A stretch of DNA of 43,756 nt from Arthrobacter sp. Lineage in GTDB: Bacteria > Actinomycetota > Actinomycetes > Actinomycetales > Micrococcaceae. The stretch lies in the NCBI RefSeq assembly GCF_031179985.1, contig NZ_JAPSHJ010000024.1, positions 7,740-51,495 on the forward strand, read 5' to 3'. This document shows positions 1-7,492 of the stretch, piece after piece. The position numbers and the translations under genes are program-made. Numbering within the stretch: the stretch's first letter is position 1; each line of letters starts with the position of its first letter. The notes below the pieces were generated by a model, which was not told where the DNA came from, made no database searches, and was given only the letters and a program-made list of their open reading frames with translations.

Positions 1-2
1 TT

Positions 3-176
3 GAGAGCATCGGCAGAGGGCTCTCGCACAAGTCTGCACGCGCATGGTGGCCCGAGTTGAAGCGGATCTACTTGGAGACCAATAGCCCTGCAGTCCAAGG
101 CTCGCTGTCGCTCTCAAACGACCCGATGCTCGGCAGGGAAGCCACCGCGATCCTCAGCCGCAGCAGGGGCCAGTAA
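3..176 (+). CDS. 3' end of an unknown protein (partial)
   Basis: An open frame enters from the left edge and stops with TAA at 174-176, giving 57 residues that end in ILSRSRGQ. Codon choice is GC-rich at third positions and the peptide has a normal amino-acid mix (WWPELKRIYLE, then SLSLSNDPMLGREA), so it looks like the tail of a real gene whose start lies outside the window. No domain can be recognised in this short piece. The following gene starts about 60 bases downstream on the same strand, so the two may be co-transcribed. The partial nature prevents a functional call. Confidence 0.45.
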   Translation, partial: ESIGRGLSHKSARAWWPELKRIYLETNSPAVQGSLSLSNDPMLGREATAILSRSRGQ

Positions 177-239
177 GGTTTTGATGGCTGCTGTAGGCGG
201 CGTTGGGCGGGCTGGACTCGACACGGGTGAAGGAGAATC

Positions 240-737
240 TTGGGGAAATTATCTTGGCGAAAGTGCGGGACGTGCGGCCGCCGCATGTCCGAGCATGACC
301 GCGATGTCCGTTTCCAGCTCCCGGACCCAGTCCTCCACACTCCTGAACAACATCGGGTCGAAGGAGCGTGGCTTAGCCACAAGGACCCAAATACTTCAAT
401 AATGATGCAGATCCCCGAGATGGGCGCCTTTGTCAGGGCACTCTTGCCGGTGGGCCTTACCCAAGGCCATAGTGTGCGGTTCGGTGTATGGGTATCTGTG
501 CATCCCGACGATGCGCAGAGGGCTGCCTCGGTTTGGTTGGAGCCGGAGTACAAGGATCTGACACTGACTGGCTACTTAGCCAACAGGATCGAACCGTGGG
601 GCCTCCTCGCTTGTCCCGTAGATCTTGCTGTGAGAAACGTAGATCACACACCCTATTGCGTGAGCAGCTCGAACAAGGAGCTTGAACAAGTACTGACGCA
701 ATCCTGGCCCCACAGCATCCTTGCGTCGCTTCCCTAG
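240..737 (+). CDS. DUF2199-like hypothetical protein
   Basis: This gene encodes 165 residues. It begins with a CxxC pair (KCGTCGRR, residues 8-15) and has a central RFGVWVSVHPDDAQRA stretch followed by a region ending in RIEPWG. This order (N-terminal zinc-knuckle-like CxxC, then a GVWVS motif) resembles the uncharacterised DUF2199 family, whose function is not known. The TTG start at 240 is chosen because AGGAG lies at 231-235 and the frame has no earlier good start next to a ribosome site. The gene converges with the parM-like gene, and a perfect 9-bp hairpin lies between their ends. The family assignment is from memory of the motif pattern and is moderate; the coding call is firmer. Confidence 0.55.
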   Translation: MGKLSWRKCGTCGRRMSEHDRDVRFQLPDPVLHTPEQHRVEGAWLSHKDPNTSIMMQIPEMGAFVRALLPVGLTQGHSVRFGVWVSVHPDDAQRAASVWLEPEYKDLTLTGYLANRIEPWGLLACPVDLAVRNVDHTPYCVSSSNKELEQVLTQSWPHSILASLP

Positions 738-805
738 CGCAGGTTCAAGCTACTTCAAGCATTCGTGGCCGAACCCTCACAGGAGCGACGGCGTCGAGTC
801 CGCGG

Positions 806-837
806 GCCCGGTCAAGTCCACCAAGACGTGACCGGGC
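806..837. terminator. Hairpin between convergent genes (likely bidirectional terminator)
   Basis: A perfect 9-bp inverted repeat, GCCCGGTCA at 806-814 and TGACCGGGC at 829-837, with a 14-nt loop sits between the ends of the convergent DUF2199-like (ends 737) and parM-like (ends 893) genes. There is no U-run, which is common for actinobacterial hairpin terminators. The rest of 738-892 holds nothing else recognisable. Confidence 0.5.
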
Positions 838-892
838 GACCGCTGAGTCAAGGGATCGTTGCCGGTGCTCTCAGCCAGATCCCACAAAATAC

Positions 893-2212
893 CTAAACAG
901 CAGCCTCGGCGAGCTTCTTCTCGCTTGAACGGGCACGGCGCTTACCATTGGCAGCCGGTGCGGCGCCGGCTCGTTCTTCCACGGCCTGGGCGGCAATGTA
1001 GAGACCCTCACGGTTCAGGTTTCGCGAGTAGGAGGAATCCAGGTACAGAGTCGGGAACGAGTCCACCGAGTTCATCTCGGTGGCCTTGGCCAGAAGTGCC
1101 GGATACAGATGCGGCTTCACCGGGCCTGCGCCGCCGCCGAAGACATACGCGACCTCGGTGGTGGCACCGACGACGGCCAGAACGCGGCCGAACCGCTCGG
1201 TAACTTCCTTGGCAAAGAACCGCATCTCTTCATCGACGAACTGAGCGACTTTGTCGTAGAAGTTACGCTTCAACGGTGACGCCCCGGCCTGCAGGTACTC
1301 AGCCAACTGCTTGCGGGAAGTGAAGCCATGCGAGAAGCCCTGGTCTTCCATCGCCTTCAGCGCGTCGTTAAGAACCGAGCCGTAACCGCGGTTGTGCGTG
1401 GTCGAGGCGTCGGCGTTGAACTCTCCGGCAGTGAAGACAGGAAAATTGACTGTCCCTTCTCCGACATCGATGCCGACAGTGTGCTCGGCTGCAAGCACGT
1501 CAGCAGATGTGATGCCCACCAGTGACAGGCCTCTCCGGCGGACATCGGCGAGCATGGCGTCCATCAACGGCTCCCCCTTGGCAGTGATCGCATACTGAGC
1601 CGACGCACCCTCCGGGATCACCTGTACATCCACGAATTCAAGCTTCACGGTGACCGGGGTCTCGAAGTTATGCACGGTAACCGTATGCGTGCCGCTCGTG
1701 AACTCAGCTGCGTAGCTGGTGCGGTGTGAGATGTACTCATTGATCGGCAGCGCAAGTGCTACCCGAGCCTCCACACTTATGGTTTCGATAGCCGGCGGCA
1801 ACCCGCCGTGCTGACGCACGTAGTCACGCAGCGCCTTGGCGGCGAAAGCACCCATGACCAGAACCTTGCTCAGCTCCTGCTGGGCCTTGCTGCGACGGCC
1901 CACCACGTCGAACTCATCAAAGGCACCTTGGGCGCTCAGGGCACGCAGGCCGAAGAGCCTGCGGTGATGATTGCTGACCAGAGGGGAGATGAAGCTGACG
2001 TCCAGCTCATTGTAGAAGTTGCCTTCCATCTTCGCTGGGGCTTCATTGTCTGGGGTCGGCAGAGCGTTCGGGCGCGTGATCGTTGAGACGCCGCTCGGCA
2101 GGTCGATCTCGTCCACGTTAACGGCACCTGATGCACCGGCGCCGCGGATGAGGCCCTTGACATAGCCGTTGCCAACGTCGATGCCACCGGTGAGATTGAT
2201 CGAAATGGTCAT
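893..2212 (-). CDS. ParM-like actin-family plasmid segregation ATPase
   Basis: The 439-residue product has the three nucleotide-binding motifs of the actin/ParM superfamily: phosphate-1 GIDVGNGYVKG (residues 10-20), phosphate-2 VGIDVGEGTVNF (246-257) and an adenosine-type VFGGGAGPVKPHL (357-369). ParM-type proteins polymerise with ATP into filaments that push plasmid copies apart, using a DNA-bound adaptor (ParR) at a centromere. The C-terminal 30 residues are basic and Ala-rich (GKRRARSSEKK). The ATG at 2212 has AAGGG about 10 bases upstream. The gene follows a ParR-like gene on the same strand with a 78-base gap, so they probably form one operon. MamK/Alp-like or other bacterial actins are alternatives, but the ribbon-helix-helix partner favours DNA segregation. 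Size is somewhat larger than ParM of R1. Confidence 0.8.
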   Translation of the reverse strand: MTISINLTGGIDVGNGYVKGLIRGAGASGAVNVDEIDLPSGVSTITRPNALPTPDNEAPAKMEGNFYNELDVSFISPLVSNHHRRLFGLRALSAQGAFDEFDVVGRRSKAQQELSKVLVMGAFAAKALRDYVRQHGGLPPAIETISVEARVALALPINEYISHRTSYAAEFTSGTHTVTVHNFETPVTVKLEFVDVQVIPEGASAQYAITAKGEPLMDAMLADVRRRGLSLVGITSADVLAAEHTVGIDVGEGTVNFPVFTAGEFNADASTTHNRGYGSVLNDALKAMEDQGFSHGFTSRKQLAEYLQAGASPLKRNFYDKVAQFVDEEMRFFAKEVTERFGRVLAVVGATTEVAYVFGGGAGPVKPHLYPALLAKATEMNSVDSFPTLYLDSSYSRNLNREGLYIAAQAVEERAGAAPAANGKRRARSSEKKLAEAAV

Positions 2213-2290
2213 GAATGTGATCCCTTCGTGGAGTGTTTGGTGTGGTTACTGGGTTGCCATACAAGAGAAAGTGCTGGGAGTTGTTACGGG

Positions 2291-2851
2291 TTAGCGCAGC
2301 ATCGAGAATATGTCGTTGACTTCAACGGCAGAAGGCTGCTCCGGTTCAGGGCTGGTCGAGGAGGAAGTGTTGACGTCGTCCTGTTGTGGTGCCGGCTTCT
2401 GAACCAGTGTCGGGGCTGCCAGGGCGATGCTCAGGATCTCGGGTTCGGTCTCTGTCTGCTGGCTCAGACCCGGATCCTCAGAAGCGGCAGGTGTCGCCAT
2501 CTGCTGATCCAACGCCGCCGGCAGGACAGCCGTCCCTGCATTCCGCTCTGTCCTTGTTGATCCCTCTTCCGGACCAACAGGACGCTCCCGCGTGGGAAGC
2601 TGAGAAACCGGCCGGTTAACGACATCGACGTAGCCAAGGCGCTCGATGCTCTCACGGATCAGCATCCGAATAGACAGTGATGGGTTGTCCTGCAAATTCA
2701 TCCACTCCAACACAGCCTCATCGGCTGCGGGGACGCTCAAGCGGAATCGCTGCGGCGGCGGTTTCACAGTTGTTACAGCAGAAGTCTTTGACGGTTTCTT
2801 AGTAGCGGCCTTCGCCTTTGGCGCTGCCACCTTGCTTTGAAGATTGGCCAT
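2291..2851 (-). CDS. ParR-like ribbon-helix-helix adaptor protein
   Basis: This 186-residue protein starts with a Lys/Ala-rich tail (residues 1-33), then has a compact region RFRLSVPAADEAVLEWM (35-51) followed by SLSIRMLIRESIERLGY (58-74). That pattern, a beta strand followed by two helices with a conserved SIR.LIRE segment, is typical of ParR/StbB-type DNA-binding adaptors of Gram-positive plasmids. Residues 80-176 are Pro/Gln/Glu-rich and probably disordered. The protein ends in a short conserved-looking NDIFSMLR, which could be the filament-binding tail by analogy with ParR. GGAGG sits just before the ATG at 2851. Gene order (adaptor first, actin second) is the reverse of R1 parMR. The assignment is by motif and neighbourhood. 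Confidence 0.7.
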   Translation of the reverse strand: MANLQSKVAAPKAKAATKKPSKTSAVTTVKPPPQRFRLSVPAADEAVLEWMNLQDNPSLSIRMLIRESIERLGYVDVVNRPVSQLPTRERPVGPEEGSTRTERNAGTAVLPAALDQQMATPAASEDPGLSQQTETEPEILSIALAAPTLVQKPAPQQDDVNTSSSTSPEPEQPSAVEVNDIFSMLR

Positions 2852-3092
2852 GGATCCTCCCCCTCTCTTTCTCCGATTAACAAAAGTTCATGATGAGACT
2901 CTGGCTAAACCTCTCGCTCGCGTAGCTCTTAACCCACATATGACCCGTCTCCCGGTCAATTCTGGTCAGGAACAACCCAACCTTAGCCCGCAAATTATGG
3001 TGCAACTTACGCGTCACCACAACTGACCCTTGCACCTCGGTGCAGCGGTTTCTTTTTTGTTGGTATCTGCCCGTAGAACTAATGTTGTCCAC
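2852..3092. promoter_or_regulatory. Likely partition promoter/centromere region
   Basis: This 240-base gap separates the divergent parR-like gene and the 3093 gene. It contains repeated half-sites: TGACC at 2941 and 3024, GGTCA at 2954 and 2964 (10 bases apart), GGTGCA at 2999, and a perfect TGCACC-TC-GGTGCA palindrome at 3031-3044. ParR proteins bind clusters of short repeats upstream of their own operon, so this is where a centromere would be expected. The repeats are short and irregular, so the assignment rests mainly on position. Confidence 0.35.
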
Positions 3093-3395
3093 ATGAGTGC
3101 AGAACGAAAAGCCAGCCGCCACGCCCAAGAATTTCGGTGGCACCAGATTAACCTCCAGTTACCGGAGACCGAAGCTGCTATTCGTGACCTCAGGGCCCTC
3201 AGGGAGGCCGTTGACCAGCTCCTCATAGAAGCTGTCATTCGAGCCCATGACGAAGGAATGAGCCCGGCAAGCCTTGCTGACTCGCTCGGATTCACCAAAC
3301 ATGTCGCGACAGAGCGGCCCTCCCCTGAAATCATGAACCCTCCAGCAGCAAGGCCTTCTGGTCGTCGTGGCATTCGTTTTGAGCCAATGCCCTAA
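3093..3395 (+). CDS. Small hypothetical protein with a helix-turn-helix-like segment
   Basis: The product is about 100 residues. It starts with a basic stretch (MSAERKASRH), continues with a predicted long helix (TEAAIRDLRALREAVDQLL) and then has GMSPASLADSLGFTKH, which has the spacing of a short helix-turn-helix. The frame is open further upstream, but ATG 3093 is preferred because the protein-like sequence begins there and the upstream part lies in the partition control region. No good ribosome site precedes it, so the mRNA could be leaderless. It is transcribed away from the parR-like gene and could be a plasmid-borne regulator. No family was recognised. Confidence 0.45.
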   Translation: MSAERKASRHAQEFRWHQINLQLPETEAAIRDLRALREAVDQLLIEAVIRAHDEGMSPASLADSLGFTKHVATERPSPEIMNPPAARPSGRRGIRFEPMP

Positions 3396-3598
3396 TGGAG
3401 AAATAGGCCCCACCCTGGTCATGAACTGCTCCTCGAAAGTTGGACTGAGAAATCCGTTCTGACTCACGGGGAGCAGCTTTATGTTGAAGGGAAGTTCCGT
3501 TATCCGGGAGGCAATACGAGGCCGCGGTAGCGTTCTTCGAGGCCTGTCCCATTTGCCACCGCGCGTCCTGGGCCAGACGGACGACGTAGCGCGGCTGT

Positions 3599-3715
3599 GT
3601 GGAAAACTACTGGAATCACAACACTGCCTTTCATGGTGAGCTGGTCGCTCGCGTCACGGCCGCAGGCGGGCGTGTTCTCGACGTTGGCTGCGGCGACGGC
3701 CTCCTACTTGAGTAG
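3599..3715 (+). pseudogene. N-terminal remnant of a class I SAM methyltransferase
   Basis: From GTG 3599 a 38-codon frame reads VENYWNHNTAFHGELVARV, then GGRVLDVGCGDGLLLE, and stops with TAG at 3713. The GxVLDVGCGxG block is the SAM-binding motif I of class I methyltransferases, preceded by the YWNHNTAFH N-terminus seen in small actinobacterial members. The rest of the enzyme is absent: the next kilobase codes for a different protein in another frame. This is therefore a decapitated relic, not a functional gene. The stretch 3396-3598 before it holds no recognised gene. Confidence 0.65.
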
Positions 3716-3764
3716 CCAACGGTCGTTTCCCACGGTGCCCCTCACACTTGAGTACGCTGGCGCA

Positions 3765-4613
3765 GTGAACATTGAGAGCCGGGTACCGGTTGAGGAGCGT
3801 CTCTATGTGCCGGCGCCGGGCGAGGAGTCCGACGTCGAACTTATGCCGGCGGGCGATGTCACCGAAGGTGTGGTGCGGGTGGGGGCCACGATCCGCCGGC
3901 CCCATCAGCCGCAAAGCTTTGCCGTGGCTGACTATCTGGACTGGCTGGAGGATGCTGGCTTTGTCGGCGCTCCACGGTTCCTGGGCAGGGACGCCGGGGG
4001 CCGGGACGTCCTGACCTTCCTGCAGGGACACTGCGCCGGGGCGGAGCCCGAAAGGTGGGTCCAATCGGAGCGGCTGCTGGCTTCGGTGGGCCGCCTGACC
4101 CGCAGCCTCCACGAAGCCTCAAAGGGATTTGTCCCCGATGAGCATCCCTTTCCGCCTCGCCCCGTCAGGCAGGACCCGGCGGAACTCGTCTGCCACTTGG
4201 ATGTCACACCCCAGAACATCGTGGTGCGCAGGGGCGTGGCCGTTGGCCTGGTGGATTTCGATCTCGCCGGCCCCAGCTTTGCTCTTAAGGACGCCTTCAA
4301 TACAGCCATGCACTGGGTTCCGCTCCGCGACCCCGCAGACGCATGGCCCGGCTGGGAAGAAACCGATGCCTTCCGCCGCCTCCGGATTTTCGCTGACGCC
4401 TACGGCTGGACAGGTGAAGAACGACGGCGGGTTCCCGCCGTCGGGATCGACGCCGTCAGGTTGTCGTACGAGCGGATGGAACATAACGCCCGGACCTTGG
4501 GAGGCGGGTGGAAGCGGATGTGGGATGACGGCGTCGGCGGCCTCATTGAGCGCCGCGCGCTCTGGCTGGATACCCGCAGCGATCAGTTGCTCAGTTCCCT
4601 GATTGACGGCTAA
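3765..4613 (+). CDS. APH-family phosphotransferase (kinase-like)
   Basis: This 282-residue protein carries the catalytic loop CHLDVTPQN (HxDxxxxN, Asp base and Asn metal ligand) followed 17 residues later by the metal-binding VDFDLAGPS. Together these define the aminoglycoside phosphotransferase/choline kinase-like fold. The N-terminal half (VRVGATIRRP...FLQGHCAG) corresponds to the small lobe. Members phosphorylate small hydroxylated molecules, and the substrate here cannot be inferred. A GTG at 3765 is the most likely start because codons upstream overlap the methyltransferase relic and read poorly. No strong ribosome site is seen. The gene is followed 92 bases later by an SGNH hydrolase on the same strand. 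It is not a convincing antibiotic-resistance enzyme; many soil actinobacteria carry such proteins. Confidence 0.7.
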   Translation: MNIESRVPVEERLYVPAPGEESDVELMPAGDVTEGVVRVGATIRRPHQPQSFAVADYLDWLEDAGFVGAPRFLGRDAGGRDVLTFLQGHCAGAEPERWVQSERLLASVGRLTRSLHEASKGFVPDEHPFPPRPVRQDPAELVCHLDVTPQNIVVRRGVAVGLVDFDLAGPSFALKDAFNTAMHWVPLRDPADAWPGWEETDAFRRLRIFADAYGWTGEERRRVPAVGIDAVRLSYERMEHNARTLGGGWKRMWDDGVGGLIERRALWLDTRSDQLLSSLIDG

Positions 4614-4705
4614 GCCACAAGAAGCCAGCCGGAAAAGACTAATCCCTTGACTTTTCCCCGGTTCGGACGGTCAATGAAATCAGGTACGGCCGCAAAGGGG
4701 TTCCC

Positions 4706-5518
4706 ATGGTTCATCCACATCCTTGGAGCCGGTTCGTTGCCTTGGGAGATTCTTTCACAGAAGGAGTCGGAGACCCGGAACCGGAAAGCCCCGGCGGCCT
4801 TAGAGGCTGGGCCGACCGTGTCGCAGAGGAACTCAGCGTTGACCACCCTGATTTCGCCTATGCAAACCTCGCCGTAAGAGGGCGGCTCCTTCAGCAGATC
4901 ATCGACGAGCAGCTGGAACCGACGCTGGCCCTGAATCCGGACCTGGTCACTCTCTCCGGGGGCGGGAACGATCTCGTGTTTCGGGCAAGCGACCCTGACC
5001 GCCTGGCGGAGCAACTGGATGATGCGGTGGAGAAGCTAAGCGCGACCGGTGCGACGGTCGTGCTGTTCACCGGCCCGGATTGGGGAGCAACCCCCGTATT
5101 CGGCCTGATACGGGGGAAAATTGCGATCTTCAACGAGCATTTGCGGGCCATTGCTGTGCGCCACGACAGTATCATCGTGGACCTGTGGGCCCTGCGGCAG
5201 TTAAGGGATCACAGCATGTGGGATCCTGACAGGCTGCACTTCTCCCAGCTGGGGCACCACACCATTGCCGCGATGGTCCTGGACACGCTGAACGTTCCGC
5301 ATTCCCTCGAACCATTGGAGCCTAAGCCGCTTCCCAAGAGCTCCTGGCGTGGAGCCAGGACGGAGGACCTCGTGTGGGCGCGCGAATACCTCGCACCATG
5401 GATTCTCCGGCGCCTGCGCCACCGGACCTACGAGGACCGGGCCGCTAAAAGGCCCGAACCCGGCCCCGTCTTCGGTTCCGCAATGCCGGAGCACACTTCA
5501 TCCAGCGGCGGCTCCTGA
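4706..5518 (+). CDS. SGNH/GDSL-type hydrolase (esterase/lipase-like)
   Basis: The 270-residue product has the SGNH blocks in order: GDSFTEG with the nucleophile Ser16, Gly59 in NLAVRG, GGGND with Asn88, and DRLHFSQLGH with the Asp175/His178 pair. No signal peptide is present, so it acts in the cytoplasm on an ester or acetyl substrate that cannot be named from sequence. The family includes acetylxylan esterases, lipases and thioesterases. ATG 4706 follows AAAGGGG at 4694-4700. The C-terminal 70 residues (from about 200) are basic and extend past the usual fold, with a WxAREYLAPWILRRLRHR segment common to actinobacterial members. It converges with the aminotransferase gene, with only 36 bases between the ends. 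Confidence 0.85.
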   Translation: MVHPHPWSRFVALGDSFTEGVGDPEPESPGGLRGWADRVAEELSVDHPDFAYANLAVRGRLLQQIIDEQLEPTLALNPDLVTLSGGGNDLVFRASDPDRLAEQLDDAVEKLSATGATVVLFTGPDWGATPVFGLIRGKIAIFNEHLRAIAVRHDSIIVDLWALRQLRDHSMWDPDRLHFSQLGHHTIAAMVLDTLNVPHSLEPLEPKPLPKSSWRGARTEDLVWAREYLAPWILRRLRHRTYEDRAAKRPEPGPVFGSAMPEHTSSSGGS

Positions 5519-5554
5519 AACCCTGGCCCGAAGCGAGGTCCTGCCCGAGACAGC

Positions 5555-6922
5555 TCAGGACACCTTTGCGTCCGCGATTTCCAGGACCTCATCCAGGATG
5601 GAGAGTCCCCTGTTGGCGTCCTCCGGCGAAATGTTCAGTGGCGGGACCACGTGGATGCGGTTGAAGTTGGCGAAAGGGAGCAGTCCCCGCGTCCGGCAGG
5701 CTGCAATCAGTTCGTTCATTTCCGGGCTTGAGGCGCCGTAGGGCGCCAGCGGCTCGCGGGTCTGGCGGTCCTTGACGAGTTCAATGGCCCAGAAGGCACC
5801 GGTACCACGTACCTCGCCTACTGACTGGTGTTTTTCCTGCAGTGCGGCCAGTCCCGGGGCGAAGACGTCGGCCCCGAGTTGCGCCGCATTTTCGAGGATG
5901 CCTTCATCCCGCATGGCGTTGATCGTGGCCACAGCCGCCGCCGTAGCCAGGGGGTGGCCAGAATATGTCAGCCCGCCGGGGTACGCCCGCTGCCCGAAGG
6001 TAGCCGCGATCTCCGGGGAAATGGCCACACCGCCCAGCGGGACGTAGCCTGAGTTCACACCCTTCGCGAACGTCAAAAGGTCCGGAACCACATCAAAGTG
6101 GTCAATAGCGAACCATTTCCCTGAACGCCCGAAACCGCACATCACCTCGTCTGCGATGTAGATGATGCCGTATTTGGTGGCAAGTTCCCGGACGCCCCGC
6201 AGGTAGCCCGGCGGCGGCACCATGATCCCGGCTGTTCCGGGAATCGTTTCAAGAATGACGGCCGCGATAGTAGCGGGTCCTTCAAGCTGAATCATCGTCT
6301 CCAGATGCTCCAGCGCCCGCTGCGTTTCTTCCTCCGGCGTCGAGGAATGGAACTGCGTGCGGTAGAGGAACGGCGCATGGAAGTGGACCGTCCCGGCGGT
6401 GCCGTAGTCGTTGGGAATGCGGCGGGGATCGCCAGTAACGTTCACAGCCAGCGCGGTTCCACCGTGATAAGAACGGTAGGCCGAGAGCACCTTGTACTTA
6501 CCGGTATGCAGCCTCGCCATGCGGATGGCATGTTCGACGGCGTCAGCTCCGCCGTTCGTGAAGAAAATCTTGTTGAGCTCCCCCGGGGCCAGCTCAGCGA
6601 TCAGGCGTGCTGCTTCCGAGCGGGCCTCGTTCACGAACTGGGGTGCAACGGTGCACAGCTTGCCTGCCTGCTCCTGGATTGCGGCCACCACTTTCGGATG
6701 CTGATGGCCGATATTGGTGTTCACGAGCTGCGAAGAGAAGTCGAGAAGCCGGTTACCGTCCCCGTCCCACACATAGGAACCTGCGGCTCGCGTGATCGTC
6801 ATGGGAGTGAGCGTTTCCTGGGCTGACCACGAGTGGAAAACGTGCTTGCGGTCGAGCTCGTAGGCGCGCCGTCCGGCCGCAAGTTCTTCCTCGGGTATCT
6901 GCTGTTCGGTGGTTGCAGTCAT
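5555..6922 (-). CDS. Class III PLP-dependent aminotransferase
   Basis: This 455-residue enzyme has the hallmarks of class III (omega-amino acid) aminotransferases: an FFTNGGADAVEHAIRMAR cofactor-phosphate segment, the IIYIADEVMCGFGRSGKW Asp-binding motif and the PLP lysine in TFAKGVNSGYVPLGG. Such enzymes move an amino group from an omega-amine or amino acid to a keto acid such as pyruvate in the cytoplasm. The exact donor is not predictable, with beta-alanine/taurine/putrescine-type substrates among the options. The frame is open 13 codons further upstream, but ATG 6922 has GGAGAG at the right distance and matches the usual N-terminus. It lies 39 bases downstream of the small acidic PEADxxEQ protein, with which it probably shares an mRNA. 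Confidence 0.88.
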   Translation of the reverse strand: MTATTEQQIPEEELAAGRRAYELDRKHVFHSWSAQETLTPMTITRAAGSYVWDGDGNRLLDFSSQLVNTNIGHQHPKVVAAIQEQAGKLCTVAPQFVNEARSEAARLIAELAPGELNKIFFTNGGADAVEHAIRMARLHTGKYKVLSAYRSYHGGTALAVNVTGDPRRIPNDYGTAGTVHFHAPFLYRTQFHSSTPEEETQRALEHLETMIQLEGPATIAAVILETIPGTAGIMVPPPGYLRGVRELATKYGIIYIADEVMCGFGRSGKWFAIDHFDVVPDLLTFAKGVNSGYVPLGGVAISPEIAATFGQRAYPGGLTYSGHPLATAAAVATINAMRDEGILENAAQLGADVFAPGLAALQEKHQSVGEVRGTGAFWAIELVKDRQTREPLAPYGASSPEMNELIAACRTRGLLPFANFNRIHVVPPLNISPEDANRGLSILDEVLEIADAKVS

Positions 6923-6961
6923 GGTTCTCTCCTCAAGGACGGCGTGGAACGCTCCAGTCAC

Positions 6962-7285
6962 TCACTCTACGTCGTCGCCGGCAGCACCAAAGGGATACTC
7001 CTCTTCGTCAATGGGAACACTGAGAGCCTGTTCAGCCAGGTCGGCTTCCGAGGCCCCAGCTGCCGCCTCAGACGCCGGCCCCGGAGTTCTTCCCTCACGA
7101 CCAAACACAGCCGAAACATGCTGCTCCAGATAGTCGGCTTCGGGAGCCTCGGCCGGAATTTGCGCTGGCGTACTCTTTTCGGCCGGTTCCTGGGATTCGT
7201 CCGGCAAAGCCGGCAGTTGCTGTTCGATGAGATCCGCCTCCGGCACATCACGTGATGACGGTGTGCGGGTGTTTTCGCTGTCCAT
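6962..7285 (-). CDS. Small acidic protein with three PEADxxEQ repeats
   Basis: The 107-residue product is acidic and low in complexity. It contains three evenly spaced copies of one motif: VPEADLIEQQLPALP, APEADYLEQHVSAVF and ASEADLAEQALSVPI. There are no Cys residues, no signal peptide and no membrane segment. The copies are roughly 30-40 residues apart and separated by Pro/Glu/Ser linkers. I know of similar short EADxxEQ proteins of unknown function in actinobacteria but cannot name a family. ATG 7285 has GGGACC just upstream and begins the conserved part; the frame is open 10 codons further. The downstream aminotransferase gene lies in the same direction, suggesting an operon. Confidence 0.65.
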   Translation of the reverse strand: MDSENTRTPSSRDVPEADLIEQQLPALPDESQEPAEKSTPAQIPAEAPEADYLEQHVSAVFGREGRTPGPASEAAAGASEADLAEQALSVPIDEEEYPFGAAGDDVE

Positions 7286-7406
7286 GATTGGTCCCTTCTT
7301 GAGAGCGTCATCCACTCAGAGAGGCCCTCCCCTGCGGGTCACGAGGACCTATTAAAAAGCTACACCCGGTGCCCGTTCCGTGCCTGCAAGCACCTCGAAG
7401 GGACTA

Positions 7407-7435
7407 TTGACAGGGGTTAGAATAAGCCATAGCGT
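7407..7435 (+). promoter_or_regulatory. Sigma-70-type promoter of the beta-galactoside operon
   Basis: TTGACA at 7407-7412 and TAGCGT at 7430-7435 are separated by exactly 17 bases, 58 bases before the binding-protein ATG at 7493. This matches a primary-sigma promoter. The AT-rich spacer (GTTAGAATAAG) differs from the surrounding GC-rich DNA. A ROK-protein operator would be expected around here, but I could not define one. Confidence 0.6.
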
Positions 7436-7492
7436 AAGCCCCGTTGCTCGGCGAAATAAACCGCAGAGCTTGGACTTTACGAAGGGAAAGCA

